64,000 nt of DNA from Oikopleura dioica (GCA_907165135.1 OU015569.1:5704001-5768000); one strand, 5' to 3'. Shown: positions 48,995 through 62,450, counted from the first letter of the stretch. Program-made: numbers and translations. Notes: generated by a model from the sequence alone, not told the origin.

Positions 48995-51900
48995 CTGAAA
49001 TAACACTTTGAAATTTGTTCAACTTATAAAAAAGTTAATACAGTGGCGTAAATCTTAAGCGCGATAGTTAGTGATAGAGAAAATTTACGCTCGTGGCAGT
49101 TATTCGCTCACTTAGTGACGTAAAATTGGCCCCCTTATTTGTCAGCTTATAAAAGTCAAGAAGCAACATATTCTGAGCGATGGAGCGGAAATCGGCAGGA
49201 ACGGAAATATTAGGGTATTATCGAAGTTCCACCTCTGAACTTATCACTTGCCGCGCGCAGATGGGTTTGATTTAGGAGGTGCAAGACTGTGAGGATTATC
49301 TTGAGTGTGATAACATTTCAGATGATTTCTACTTCCTTTATCCACTTAACTCATAAATGGACTTGTCAGTCGGAAGTAATCACTCATTCTCCAGCCACGG
49401 GATAAAAATATAGTTGTAAAAAGTGCGCACCGTGGCAAATAGCTGGCAAAAAAAACAAAATCTTAAAAAGGGGGATTAATTTAGGAAGTCTTTGGGCTAT
49501 TTTCGGTGGCAATTTCAATGACTCCGTTTCAGTTCCATCGTGGCGCGACTGCCTGGCTCCTTAGCCATTTCCCCTCAGAGCTAAGCCCTTACTTCCGCTT
49601 TCATGAAGCTTAAATTTTACGCGTATGGCGCCTAGCACCAGCGCTTCTCACGGGCGCTCTTCATTTCGGAAAGAGTAGTTCGGCAACTCGCGATATTCGT
49701 ATTTCCGAGTTTGTTCGTCCGAATATTTGCACGGAAGTTCTAAAAAACTCGGCTGTGTGTGTCCAAAAAAATGCCCACAGGAAGCGTAGGCGCTGAGCGG
49801 AAGTACGCTCGCTGATATCGTGTGGGACCGCGGCGATAGTTATCACCCTCTTTCCCTGTTTTAGCTCGATGTGGCTGTTCGAAAGTGTGTGGGGATATTT
49901 CCGGCGCGCCCTGTGCACTCCGCCGCCGCCATGCCGGTGGTGGAGCTCTGAGTCGCTGCTTCATTTCCGGTGGAGTCAATCAGACGCCGCTCGATTTGAC
50001 TGGAAGTCGCCTCTCCCACTTTTCGCGTAAATAAATAAATTAAACTTATATGTATATGTTCGCGAGTAGAGGAAACGGAAACTGCCTCCGCCTCGAGATT
50101 TGCTCAACCACAAATGGCCGTCGCCGGAAATTGCATTGACCAGTCTCCATCCGGTTAAATTAATCCGAAGAGCCAGAACGGACGCCCGACCTCCAGCCGA
50201 AGAGACCACCCCAGCGAATTCCCTCGTTACTTCACCCATTAAAATTAAAGATAAGCCGCTTTACTCGCTGGCGTTTTCCTTGAAGCTCAGAGGAGGACTC
50301 GAAAGAGCGCGGACTCGGAAGAGCGCGGTCGAGGATCTCTGATATGGAAGTAAATAGCAAGCTTGGAATTGGATGGGGAGGTTGGAAATCGGGGAAAAGG
50401 TTGAATGGCTGAGTGTTTTCGGTGGTCGACGTCCGTGTCGGAAATATCATCGGACATCGTGTCGCGCCGCTTTCCGTCTGCCGCTTAGGGTCAGTTCTGG
50501 CGGCCGCCGTGAGCGTCCGTGCTTTCTCCATTTACTTCCGCTTCCTACTCTACTTCCGCAACAAAACTTCCTTTCCATCGGTATTTGCATGTTACACGGT
50601 CCTTCTGAGATGTTAATTCAAAAGAATTCGCCAGTGAATAAAAAATCTTTTAGGCGACTTCCTCTCATTTGGCATGCTTATCGAAGGACATGGTCATTTT
50701 TTGAAGCTCAAGAGGCATGCTCTCCAAACGCGAGAACGAGTTCTTCAATGCTTCAAAAATGTCAATAAAAATTGAAGGTTAACATCAATACCTTTTTTAT
50801 TGTGTAAAAATGTCACCCCTCAAATTTTGCCCAACGGGAAAAGTTTTTTGCTCACGCTCGAGAAAGAAGGGCTGGAACATTGTTTTTTAACTTTACTCGA
50901 AAGCGGAAGTTTTCACAAGCTATCACTCTGAGTCGAACGCGCAAAAATGGCTTACTTCCGGCCAGCGAAAGCAGTAAATATTAAGACTTGGAATTCCAAA
51001 CAAACGCTATCAGTCGCGCTTTTGATTATATATATAAAGCTTTATCGCCACCGTAAACTTATCCGTTTAAGAAACTGTTACTTACACAAAAGTTGGCTTC
51101 GACATTTCTTCTTCACAAATTCATAAAGCTCTGTTTGATGTGTTCTTCGGTTCTATCTTCTGATTTTTGGAAGCTGGGACTCTCGGGAGGTCGTTGTTAA
51201 AAACGACTGATTTTTCAAAATTTCTCGGTTTTTGAGGTGAAAGGTATAAGAGGGTAGGGAATTCCGTGAAACAAACGCTTCGGCCAGACGATCGCCTCAA
51301 CCGTCGCGCTAGAGCGCTGAACGCCGCGCTCCGCCGTTACAAGCGGCGATGAGGGCGCTAAGGCGCAGAGCCTGGCCGAGCGAATTGCGCTTCTACCGCG
51401 CAAGTAGCGCAACTCTTGCCCGGAAGTACAAGGTGCTAAAGAAGGAAGTGGCTTACATGCATAGCTAAAATGACAATGCCAACTCACACCCTATCTCAAA
51501 AAATCAGAATCTACTTGAAAACTTATTATTTTGATGCAATGGTTACTTTTATCCTTCTTAGAACAATTCTAATATTACATTCGCTTCGTAATTTTTGTAC
51601 ATTCAGTACTTCTGCACTAAAGTCAAGAATAAACGATCTAACCCCGAAAGAGGTGTGAATAGATTTACAAGTAAGACAAAGCGCTAAATTGTCAGAAGAT
51701 AAAAATATCCAAACAAGCAATTTTTAGCCTTAGCACGAGCTCAATATCCCGCGGAGTTGTTTTTTCGCAAGTCAGCAATGTCTGCACTCTCTTTGCAGAT
51801 TACAGCTGATTACAGGCTTCGTGGAGCCATATTGCGCCGCGGAATTCATGCCAGAAGCACCTGTAGTCGGTCTGTACATGTGTTCAAAATCAGTAGCTAA

Positions 51901-54580
51901 CCTCAGTAGAACAGGTTTGCTAAAAGAAGTCCAATTCGAACCGATCAGTTATATGATGCAAGTCATCTCTGAAGCAGACTGTAATGCAAAAGTAACTGAG
52001 TTGGTAGCTTTGACCCATTTTCGCTGGCCGGAGTCCATTAGATCGGGAGCACGATTTTATTCGCTTTGAAAGTTCGACAAAGGTAACCTACTAACCGCAC
52101 ATGAGTGAGCACTATCAAGCTTGATGTCTTTACTTGAGGTGTCACGTGATCGTTATCCTTTCTGATGATCCGACGGAATTGGACGGCGACCTCCTAAAAT
52201 CGCCGGAACTTCAAACGCACCCCTCGCATCAGTAAATACACAATTTACTTAATACGAAGAGTTAACAGTCCAGAAATGACGCGCCTTCCCCGTGATTTAC
52301 GAGTCCTAAGTCACCAAATGCAGACTTCAAATGCTTGACTGGAATCTAAGCAGAGGGCAAATTAACAACGCCACTGATCTAGCTACGGAAGCAGCGGCAA
52401 AACGGAAGTCGCCAGAGCGCCTTTGTCAATTGTGGCCGCTCGGATTTTGTTGTTCTTTGTGTGCAAAAACGACACTTCCGGTCTCGCTTCCGCTAGCATC
52501 CCAGAATGATCACTCCAATCGGTGAACAGTTGTATTCTTCGGCGGATCTACGTTTATACGCGGCCAGTATATAACTTATATAATAAAAGAGTACAGTAGT
52601 CGGCGACTTTCAGAAATCGAAATTTTTGTAAATACAAAAATTTAACCTGAAATCGAGAAGTCTCGCCACAGGAAACATCAGTTCGATAAGAAGTAATTGA
52701 GCCTCCTGCCGCAAAGATCGTTAAAATCAGGCAGGAAATTTATCTGTAATCGGAAATCGATTTTTACCGAAATCGCGTACACTGTCAAATTTTTCACCTC
52801 CAGCGGATGTCCACACGGGGTATTATTGTTTTATTGTCAGCTCGTTAATACCTTCACCCTTTTTTATGGGTTATGCTTCTGGTGGGAAGCATAAGCTCTG
52901 CCCAAGTCCCGTGAGTTTGATTGACAACACGCTTTTTGGAGGAAATTAGGCCTCTCCATCAAAATGGTGGGCACCAGAATACTTAGACGAAATTTTAATG
53001 ATTCCTAACCGTCCGAAAATTTGTGTATTCCTGCTGAGAAAAGTTGAAGAGTGATATTTTTAATCAGTCTTGTTTTGACTAGTTATCAAAATTGTTGAGG
53101 GTCCAGACCGTTGAGCCAGGTCCTCATGTTAATACAAGGGCGATAGAAAAAATGCGAGAGAGTGGCCAGCTGTCAAAGCTCTTTGAAGCTAACTCCAGGG
53201 CACTTTAGAGCCAGAGACCCCCGTCTATTGAGTGTCCCTCTGACTTCATCCCATAATTGCCTCTTTGAAAGGCGAAAATCGATGTAGATAAGCGCAATCT
53301 GCGAGAGCTGTGATTTTTTAGAACAAAAAGAAGACCGAGTACTAATTTTGGCAAATTGTCAATATTTTGTGCAGACCGTTTAGCCTACTTTTTAAAAAGA
53401 CTCTCGATGACTTGAAGTGGTCGCTAACAACACGTGACTATTTGCTAGGGTCTTTATCAGTCTCGTGACCCGCTTTCTATCGTGTCTTTTATTTCGTTTT
53501 TATTTTCAATGGAAAGCAATTTAGAAAATAGCAAGCCAGCTCCCAGTTGTAGAGGTGAGGCTAATTTCATGCTCCCGTGGAGAAAGTATTTGATTGTTTG
53601 GTATTCGAGCAATTAAGCAAATCTGAATCGATTTGAGGCTAAAGAGTCACAATTATATGCTCGGGAGAAATTGTGTTCTCTTTCTTTTTGCCTGCAATTC
53701 CAAGCGTGACAAATAAACGAGTTCGCAATCTTACTTTATGAATATTTTATGGAGAGTGCACGTGACCATGAGTCCCATCTGATGTGGATGAAGATGATAA
53801 TCTGATCCTATTACAGAGTTTATTTCACCCATAAAAACGATCACATTAGTGCTCGATATTCATCTTCAGCATGCGATTTACGCCACCCTAAAGTACTTTC
53901 TCATTTACAAGGTCTCGTTTTTTCACCACAAAAAGCGGTAAATATTTACTCACGTTGGTTAGTTTCGGTTATTGAGGTTGCTTTCTGTTGGCAACTTTGT
54001 CGAGTAGGTTTTCTTGGGAGTTGTAAATTTTGCGCTGGTGTCCGCAAAACATGGTGTTCGCGCCCCCTGAAATGATTTATTTGCATTTCGCAGTAAGTAT
54101 TTGGTGCTTCAACAGCATTAATTAGTGCGAAAGCTACGCGCTTTATTTTGCAGGTGTAATTTTGTAAGAAGGAACGCTTCTGCCTTTTGATATCAAACCG
54201 TCTTTGTGCTGCTTCAAAGAGTGTCCACAGAAGTGAGCGAGCCCACGTGATCTGGATTAAAATTGGCTTTTGGACACCTTCGAAAGGGATCTTTAGTCAA
54301 AGGCGATTTGGATTAGAAACTCGGATCAAGGCGAAGAAGCCGCCCGCCGCAAGAGTCACTGACGTGCAAGGCGACGTAAACAACAATCCATCACAATTCA
54401 CAAATTGGAGCAGCCATTCTACACCCTTGATCTATCACCTGGTAAAATTAAGAACGAGCGGCCACCCAAACACAATATTTATAAGTATAACACACCGCCC
54501 TATTCAGGAGCTATTATCAGCAAATCAAGCATAAAATCGAGCGTATGTGAGAGATATCCTTAATCTCTTTCTAGAACGCA
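48995..54580. promoter_or_regulatory. gene-poor region upstream of Sprouty, rich in ETS-like sites
   Basis: No gene was found in about 5.6 kb. ACTTCCG/CGGAAGT cores occur at 49591, 49732, 49798, 50534, 50552, 50904, 50954, 51421, 52403 and 52474, among others. This is many more than in the gene-dense parts by eye. In ascidians Sprouty responds to FGF through ETS factors, so this could be its enhancer region. It may also contain Sprouty's missing first exon. Confidence 0.4.
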
Positions 54581-54589
54581 AAAGCTGAG

Positions 54590-55310
54590 TTGTTATAACA
54601 TACCCCACCCCCAAGTTTTCGCGCATTCCTCGGTACATTTTCCGTAATTTACTCTTCCTGATTTGTTCAAAACCCCGAAATTTACGCCGCTTAACTTTTC
54701 TGCGTGCGCCCAAATTTACTCTCGCGGCGCTGATTGGCTTCGTCGGTTAATTTTCTGTCTGCGCAAAAGTCTTGTTTTGCTCGCTCCGGGCAAAGAAAGG
54801 ATGATCTTTTATAAAAAGCCAGATTCCCTTATAGGGCAGCCCTATCTTATGTTATCTTTGATAAAATTATTGTTTATTGTTACAGTGAAGTTTATAAATA
54901 TTTGATAGAACGTCATGCTAGTGCGATAGATGAAAACGGTTTCTGAGGAGCAAAATCCTGGCATCAATATTTTAAGTTACTCGAATGGTACGAATTTTAT
55001 GTGTCCAAGCCACGAAAAATTTTCAATTCTAGTGCCTCGAGTACCTGAAAAAGACTGAAATCCCTTGGTTTAATTTGGCGCTATGATTGCATAACGCGCC
55101 CGTTAATAGATCATTTGCGTTGACGCGCATTTCAGCGGGTCGCGAGTAAATTTGGGCGCACGCGGAAAAGTAAGGAGAAGAAATTTGGAAACGCGAGGAA
55201 ACGCGAGGAAGCGTAAATTTCGGGGGTTTCGGAAAAGTTAGGAAACGTAAACTTGGGCGAAATACCACGAATTGCGCGGAAATTTAGGGGGGGGTATGTT
55301 AGCTAGAAAA
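54590..55310. mobile_element. element with long terminal inverted repeats
   Basis: The left end has AACATACCCCACCCCCAAG (about 54597); the right end GGGGGGGGTATGTTAGCTAG (55287-55306) is its complement. Arms stay similar inward: TGCGTGCGCCCAAATTTACT (54701-54720) faces AGTAAATTTGGGCGCACGCG (55145-55164). TIRs are about 150 nt or more. No transposase ORF inside; probably a MITE. Confidence 0.65.
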
Positions 55311-55387
55311 TCAAAAGCGGCCAGCTATAAATCGTCAAGGCGACACAGTGATCGATACGAGCAATTCATGGCTTATACCTACTTGTA

Positions 55388-55710
55388 TCAAGAGCGGGAG
55401 CGGAATAAATTATTCAGCAGCTCAGCTAGCTCGTCGATAAAATATTCCTCAAAATGAATGCCAAAGACACGCTCCAGCTGCGCCCGAGTATTGAGAGTGA
55501 TTCCCGGCCAAGAGTTGAAGGTTTTTTTGTCGTCTTTCTTATGCTCAATATTCTTCGTCGAAACCGTAGTGGGGGGAAGCTCTTGGAAGCTAAACACATG
55601 CTTGGCAGATCTTGATGCTCCACCCTCCGATGATCTATCGGTAATGTAAATAATTACATTCTCACGGTAAGGGATCAATCGTGCGAGTCCCCATCTTTCA
55701 AGGACCTATT
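55388..55710 (-). pseudogene. orphan terminal exon or transposon-derived fragment
   Basis: A minus-strand frame after an AG (TTTCAAATAG) reads VLERWGLARLIPYRENVIIY, then SWPGITLNTRAQLERVFGIH and FEEYFIDELAELLNNLF to a stop at 55388-55390. Codon content is coherent, yet no upstream exon was found. It may be the 3' end of a gene with a distant first exon or a decayed element. Confidence 0.35.
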
Positions 55711-58700
55711 TGAAACAGTCAATCGGACAAACGAGGCTGGCCACTGCTGTTACACTGAACTTCAATTTTTATTGCTGTTTACAAATCTCGTGGAAATTTC
55801 AGCGTGGGAATAATCCATCACAGGGCCCCTTAAATGCACCCTTATGACTGTCCAAAGCATCAAAAACGAAAACCACGAGCGCTTTCGGTGATTTACGAAA
55901 TCGAGTGGACGAGAATCGAGCTTGTAAACGTGACGGTTTTATTAATTTATTTATATGAGATTGTACAGTAAAGGGCGTTCCACGAGTGCACAACGTACGG
56001 GAACCTTGGTGGGCGGACAAATGCTTGATACTTGACGCGTTTTATTCATGAAAGTCGATTTGTTCCACTCGCGCAGATAATCCCTTTTCTAGCGTATACG
56101 CGGAATATTAATGTGGCTCGTACTAAGTGTAAATATTTCTTCTAAGATTTTGCGGTCGAGCGAAGATTTACTCGCAGCTAGCCGAGATAGCTGTTGGAAT
56201 TCGGTGCAAAAATTTGAGAGGTCGAGAGAAGTGCTCCCAGCAGCACAAAATAAGTAAGAAGGAAGTACCTGAGACTGGAGATTGTTTAGAATTGGCTTAA
56301 GAGTATGACAACTGGAAGTGACATTTGTGCCATTTGGCAGCATGTTCTAGCTGGGAGCACGGCGCAAATAGCTTGCTTACTGAGCTGTCAGAAATAATCT
56401 CAATCGAGATGCGATTCTCAGCCAGTGGCCGGGTAAGCAACCGAATTAGTATTTTTATCTATCTATTTTTAAATATCTTCTCTCGATCTCAAATCAGGTG
56501 ACCTCCTTCGGAGATCCTGCCGTCGTCAAATGTCAGCAGATCGGAAGGACTGTCGACAATGACGCTAGCTCCGGAGGACGGAACTACCGGAACCAGCGTA
56601 ACCGGTTCCGCAAGCTCGACCAAATCATCTTATTGCGAATATACGTCTTAGGAGAAAATAAGTGAGAGCTGACTCCTCGATCCGGCCTCTTGTTCAAGAT
56701 CTGCCCTCAAAGTGGCCTTGCTATGGGAAAATTTGGCCGCAAAGCGAAGGTGTAATGAGGGAGGTGGAGTGGGCTCCCTTTGACACGCCGCTTTGAATTC
56801 TCTCAAATTCCTCCCGAGCGTGAAAATTATCCCACAATTAGCTCCTTCTTCGGCGCGTTTAGAAACCAGGTGCCAAGAATAACACTTTACGCCAAAAGTG
56901 CTAAAACTAGAACCGTGTTTATCGTCAAATACAGGACTCGATCCAACACAAAACAAAGTGCAATCACTAAACAGCGTGCTGCTTATTCGAGGATGTCAAA
57001 TCTTGTAATTCATTCCTTGGAAGACTTTCATTTTCTCAGTGATGAGTTGAGTCTGCTCGGCGGAAGCGGTTCATCCAGACTAGGTGATCAAAGACATAGA
57101 ATTTGACCTTGGCGGGACTTATCTCGGAAGTCCTAGAGTAGATGCGTTAACAAGAAAGTACTTCCTGCTGTCAACAAATTAAATGCCGCCAGATAGAGTA
57201 CATTTTAAATCCACATAAGTGTCAATGCTCAGTATCACATGCTTCAAGTCTAAAATAATACCATTGTTGGCTAAGCTTGCATCAAAGACGAACTACTTGT
57301 GTGAGTATAGGTGTTTTGAACCCAGGACAAAAAGGTCAGCGGTATATTGAAAATGAGAAAGTTTGCGGTAAATATACTTTTCATGTGGCCCGATAGATTA
57401 TTTCAAGGGATTTCAAGCGAGCTATTTTCGAACAGAAAAGTTACTCGATTAGCCGAGGTTAATAACTAAAATTTTATTAGAGAAGCTTTGATTTTGCACG
57501 TCGTGTCTGAGTAACTTGGACTGTTCTATTTGGCTTTTATTGACATTTTTCTTATTCACTCGGGCATTGAATTTCCCTAACTTGGCTACATAGGCTATGT
57601 AACATAGCTCAGCTGCCTTTGTCCAGAATGAAAAAGATGAAACAGCGAAAGTGTTGTCCGGCGGCAGAGACAATTTCCGCATCCGCCTCCGGGAGGAAGG
57701 TCACCCAGCCCGAGGCGCGTTTATGTGAGTTAAAATATTCAATGAAAATACCAAAGGTAATAAAACGTTGCTGCTAGTGAGAGCGTCTAGAATCTTTTCG
57801 GAAAGCAGTTGAGCCCTCGAACTTCCAGTGACAAAGAGACGTGACTAGGTTAATATCCACAACATGCATCCGCCGGTTATGATCGCCGCCGGTGGCCCGG
57901 ATTCGGAATTCCGGCTTGGATTCCGGTCTTTTATCCGGCCTAAATCCGGTCCTGACGAATCCGCCCGGACCTCCGGCTGACCTCTGGATGCCTCCTACTT
58001 TGGCTCTGTAACTCAGGCGGTTCATTCCATACCTTCCATATCTAGGAAAGTCTGAGACTTACTTGATCAGGAGTTCTGCCATTCGCGGTGGAACACATCC
58101 AGATCGTTTATGAGCTGCATGATTATTTCCGAGTTGTTCTTTTATTACGAGGCGCAACAATTTTCTCTTTCCGATAATGCAATTGAGTACTTCCCCAACG
58201 ATCTCCCACGAGCACCGCATACGGCGAATTGTTGCTTCCGATTGAGTCGCATATTTTTACATATTTCCGCTCCTACGGCTCACCTTCCATTAGCCTTTGA
58301 TAGAGGTGGAGGTGTTAATCCGACAAGCGGAGGCGCCAGCTAGGTACTTTCTATGCCACAAAGAGCCTTATGCGGGAATCGCGTCGCACCTTTCGGTCTC
58401 TGATCCCCGGTAAAACAAGTCAGTCTCATGTTAAAATATAAATTCTAAAACTATATATCTATTCCTGAAATTGAGAACAATATGTTCTTCCATCGCAATA
58501 AAAAAGATATAATTTGGAGTAAAAAGTATACTCACTGAATCAACTTTTGAGAATTTACAGTAAAAAGTCCCATCATAGGTAGAATATGGTGCGTCTGATC
58601 GGCGCCGCCGAGACAAAAACCGGAAAACGGGCGAATAAGCGGAAATCAACCCCAAAGACGAACAGGAAGCGTCGTCTTCTGACGCCGCCCTTCCCGCACT

Positions 58701-59365
58701 AAGGGCATCTATCCGTCCGGTGGAGAATTCGCGTTTTCCGTCCGCAGAAAGGGGAACTAACCAGTTCCGATAACTATAAAAAACTTGATTAAAACAAAAT
58801 GCTTCCCTCGTTTTCCGGCCATTTGTAAAATATACCGAAATGGAAGTTATAAATATGTCGTTCTCTTACTCCGGAATTACACAACTGCAAGATGTCAGAT
58901 ATTCTCCTGAAGTGCATCGCTGTATCTCAGAAGTCTCTCACAAACAGGAACAAACAAAGAAGGAAATATTTTTAGTACTAACTTGACCAAAAGGCACACT
59001 GTCGTTTTAGGGATATTTTTGCTCACGGGAGAGCCCAACGATGAAATCGGAATTTCCGCCGCCCGGTCACTTCCACCACCGGTTACGTCACAAACGGTTT
59101 TTGGCAGAGCCACTTCCACCGGAAAGCTTCGAATCGTTAGAAGACCCTGTTCATTTAAACTTTGTGAGCACGCAAAACTATGTGAGCGTATGAGACGAAA
59201 AAAAGCGTCAAATATGTTCGAAACGCGAAGGAAATACAACTTCGGACAGTTTTTTTTCGAAATTTATTGAATGTGAATTGTGAATTGAATCGACAAAGAT
59301 CGAAAGTTTCAGAAAAAATATTTTGATAGAAGTGAAGACATGAAGAAATATTCGTTTGGTTCTTT
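55711..59365. other. gene-poor region, scattered ETS-like and CCGG-rich sequence
   Basis: No supported gene. CGGAAGT at 57125; dense CCGG words at about 57880-57985; paired ACTTCC/CCGG words at 59069-59125. The rest shows nothing I can name. Confidence 0.4.
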
Positions 59366-59901
59366 TTAGATTTGGGTTATCTCTTGTCGGCAAACTACAA
59401 ATATATAGATAAATAAATTAGGCTGAAATTCTGGGCTACTTACGTGGGCAGTTTGTATGTTCCTTTACCCAAATAAGTAGGCACTTCTCGTGAAATCGAT
59501 GGACGCAGGTTTTCAATTGACAAAGCTTCGAAATTTTTCTTATAAGAAAAAGGTAGAGCGTACCTTTTGGCCATTCTCATACTCAATTAGACAAATCGAG
59601 CAGCTCAACTCCGTTTTTGATCGAGTTCGACGAAACGTTTTTCGTGGTATAGTATCAATCACATTCTGCGGAAGACTGAATATGAAATTAAGAATATGCG
59701 TCCGGTTTTAATATAAGTATTAATGCCTTACCCTTTATTTTGCTCTCGTATGGCGCGCAAGTTTTCAATGTAGGTCACCAACGATGTTTGATGAGAACTG
59801 TCGCTAGCCCGTCGAGCTGCTGAAACTCGTCCTGCCAGGTTCAAAGAGTCGAGGAGTTGGCTAGAATAAGTAGAAACCTCTCCGGATATCATGCTCTCCA
59901 T
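59366..59901 (-). CDS. small RING-H2 finger protein (probable E3 ligase)
   Basis: ATG 59899-59901 (MESMISGEVSTYSSQLLDSL). An intron leads, in phase, to GLPQNVIDTIPRKTF and the RING start CSICLIEYENGQK. A 38-nt GT-AG intron is followed by CVHRFHEKCLLIWVKEHTNC, and after another intron PLCRQEITQI with TAA at 59366-59368. The ligands C..C, C.H..H..C and C..C complete a RING-H2. About 130 aa, with no membrane segment seen. It lies 392 nt downstream of CEP76 on the same strand. Confidence 0.78.
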
Positions 59902-60293
59902 CCTTTTCAATAAGTAATGCGAGTTGAAGTTTGATTCGGTGGCTTTTTGGTGGATAACTCTGAGTTATCTGATCGAAGCACGATCCTCGGACTCAGCTTT
60001 AACTTTATTTATTCGTTTTGATAACTCCTGACTAATTCTAGAATATCGCTAGCAATAGAGATCTTTTCATCCAATATTTTCGCTTTGCTCATCATTAAAT
60101 AGCGATGCCCTTTTTCATATGCATTAAAAATTATCACTGCATGAAGACAAGGAAGACAATTGCGCTGTGAACCGTGATAGAGAGCACAGCTATGAGTTTT
60201 GAAAAAAATAATCTTTGTTAACAGGTTTAAAAATAAAAATTGAAAAATAAGAAAGGCAATGAGATTTTTCGGTTTCGAGAAGCTATAGTTCGT

Positions 60294-62391
60294 TTATGGA
60301 CACGCTGCATAACGTGCTGCTACAATAATCCAAACGGCCATGCTTTCTTCTGCATAATGAAATATTTTCGCTCTTATACCAAGGCGAGCTTCATTTCCTC
60401 GCGTACGGAGCAGTGGCTCCCACATAGGACGTTTGAGCATAGTATTGAAGATCTTCTGTGGATTAATGGAATGTAAACGAATTGGTAATGCTTTGAATGT
60501 ATGCCCATTTGGAACAGCGCGTCTTAATGCGTCATTAAATTCAGGCGCATCGGCCGAGATTCCGTAGAGTTCAGACATCTCGTAACGATTAATCGCACTT
60601 GATAGCATCATGCTAGATGCGAGATTAGAGACATTAAAAGTAAAAGGTCAAATACCCGAGTTCTTGATCCCATTTTGTTCCAAGATCATGCTGATGTCTA
60701 TAGTCTTCAATAAGAGTAGATAGTGTCGCTTCAATAGCAGCAGCTTGGACAATAGGGTCACCTTCGCAGCCCCGTATCTTTATTCCTCTTGGCGAGTGAT
60801 CGAATGGTCGGGAGTAATGTAATGCAGCTATAGCTGACGAATTCATTCCTTTCCATTTGCGCGGGTTTGTCAGATTAAAATCCACCAGTGGAACTCTGTT
60901 ATCAACCTGTACATTGGCAAAGAAACTGTCGTGGTTGAACAGGCAGTCAACCGTTCTATAAGGGTGTTCGAGTCCGGTCACTTCATGAGTATCGGGATCA
61001 GCTAAAACATGGACGAATCGTTGACCAGTCGTTCCGTCCCAGAATGAGATTGAATCGTCGATCGTCACAACCCAGGACCAAGGCTTTCCTTGCTTCACTC
61101 CAAGAGCAACGAACGCATTTAAACCGAAGCCAGTCAAGAAGGAACAAAGCAAAGCATTGTGACTAGCGTGATTTCCTTGTTTTCCGCTTATCAGCGCCGC
61201 AGCAGAGTGCCAAATATCATTATCTCCAGCGATTCCACTGTCCGCAACAAATTCACAATCAAGCGAGCTTACAAAGCGATGTGCCAACCTCGGACAATCC
61301 AAAACGCGTGATATTTTTATCGGCCAGACGTAGGTGAAAACAGGAAATGATCGATTTTTTTCATCGGATGCATAGATTTTGACGAGACGCTCTTTGATAT
61401 CTGATCGAGTTTGTAGAAATTCATTCCACCATTTTTTGGCGAATGTCATGAACAGTCTGTCTTTTTCTGTATTTCTGTTTTTTTCTAGCGAGAGTTGGGT
61501 TTTAAGAACATCGGTAGATATTGTAGATTTCAGAGCGGGCATAAGTGATATTCTCAGAGTAAGATTCCCTATCAACAGATCGCGTTCATTGAGAAGGCCC
61601 TAAATGATTCAATATACCGCAATTCTGACTTCGATTCGCACACAAACCTTCAATTCTAATTTAATCGTTTGTGGCTGCTCAAGAATCGCTCTCCATTCAA
61701 AACACTCTTTGCTCATCACTTGCTGGTCCCCACTTTTATCTGTTGCAACGAGAAAAACGATGACACTTTCTAGAGGAAAATTGAAAATCGCGAATGTAAT
61801 GACTTATAGTACCTTGTAGACTGAGAACATTTTCTACGTCTGGAACCTGCCTGTGCTGCGAGTGATCAATGTAGAACAGGAAGGTCTCGTTGAAATTCGG
61901 ATTTCTTGTCACTGCCAAAGGGTTAGTCGAAAAGCGCTGTTTGTTGAAAAGAATATGAATTTGGAATGTGGACCTTTGAAAGTCATCCGAAATCGTGTCA
62001 ATGTGTAGTTTTCCGTTGATAACTTCTGTATGCATATAAATTTGACATGGATCCAAGCACTCTTCCAAATACTTTATGTCTGTGTTGACGAGTTTGTTCG
62101 ATTCACTGTCGATATATTTCAAAAGTCCGCAGGGTTCTTGCACATGCTCAGGCAAACCGATTGGGGCATCTCTTACGCGGCGCATAAGGTCGTCTATGAC
62201 TCCTTCTTCTTCTAGTCGGTCTATTAATTCATCTTCTGAGCTGCTGTTTACTTGTATTGGCTGAATGATTTGATTTAATAACTTGGTGTTTGACTTTAGT
62301 TTACTTGTAGAATTCGCTGCAAATCTGAAATAGGGAGTTTATCGTCAACCATTTGCTCGAGAGCGAGCTTCTCACTTGGTCGATTTCGCAT
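60294..62391 (-). CDS. CEP76: Centrosomal protein of 76 kDa
   Basis: ATG 62389-62391 (MRNRPSEKLALEQMVDDKLP). Exon 2 carries DELIDRLEEEGVIDDLMRRV, the family's N-terminal helix. A C2-like region follows (FQIHILFNKQRFSTNPLAV). The long exon 60634-61570 holds FMTFAKKWWNEFLQTRSDIK, the inactive transglutaminase/peptidase-like part (GLNAFVALGVKQGKPWSWVV; ISFWDGTTGQRFVH) and YRTVDCLFNHDSFFANVQ. The last exon has RRAVPNGHTFKALPIRLH and ends AVWIIVAARYAACP, TAA 60294-60296. CEP76 acts at centrioles, limiting their re-duplication. Length (about 620 aa) is near the human 659. Its ATG is 59 nt after the PINX1 stop. Confidence 0.93.
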
Positions 62392-62392
62392 T

Positions 62393-62450
62393 CTAAAGGA
62401 TGTGATTCTTAGAACAGAATTTAGGATTTTTTCTTATCTATAACTTGCAG
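62393..62450 (-). promoter_or_regulatory. 58-nt spacer with probable trans-splice acceptor
   Basis: Between PINX1 and CEP76, same strand. An AG (CCTTTAG) is one base before the CEP76 ATG, and the spacer is too short for a promoter. Operon processing is inferred. Confidence 0.45.

Noticed and set aside
51240-51440. GC-rich stretch suspected as tRNA or structured RNA
   Set aside because: Local inverted words (GGCCAG/CTGGCC) exist but no cloverleaf, box A/B or other RNA signature could be built.
54187-54534. 115-codon + ORF
   Set aside because: No splice context, start or recognisable motif; codon pattern resembles chance in a gene-poor region.
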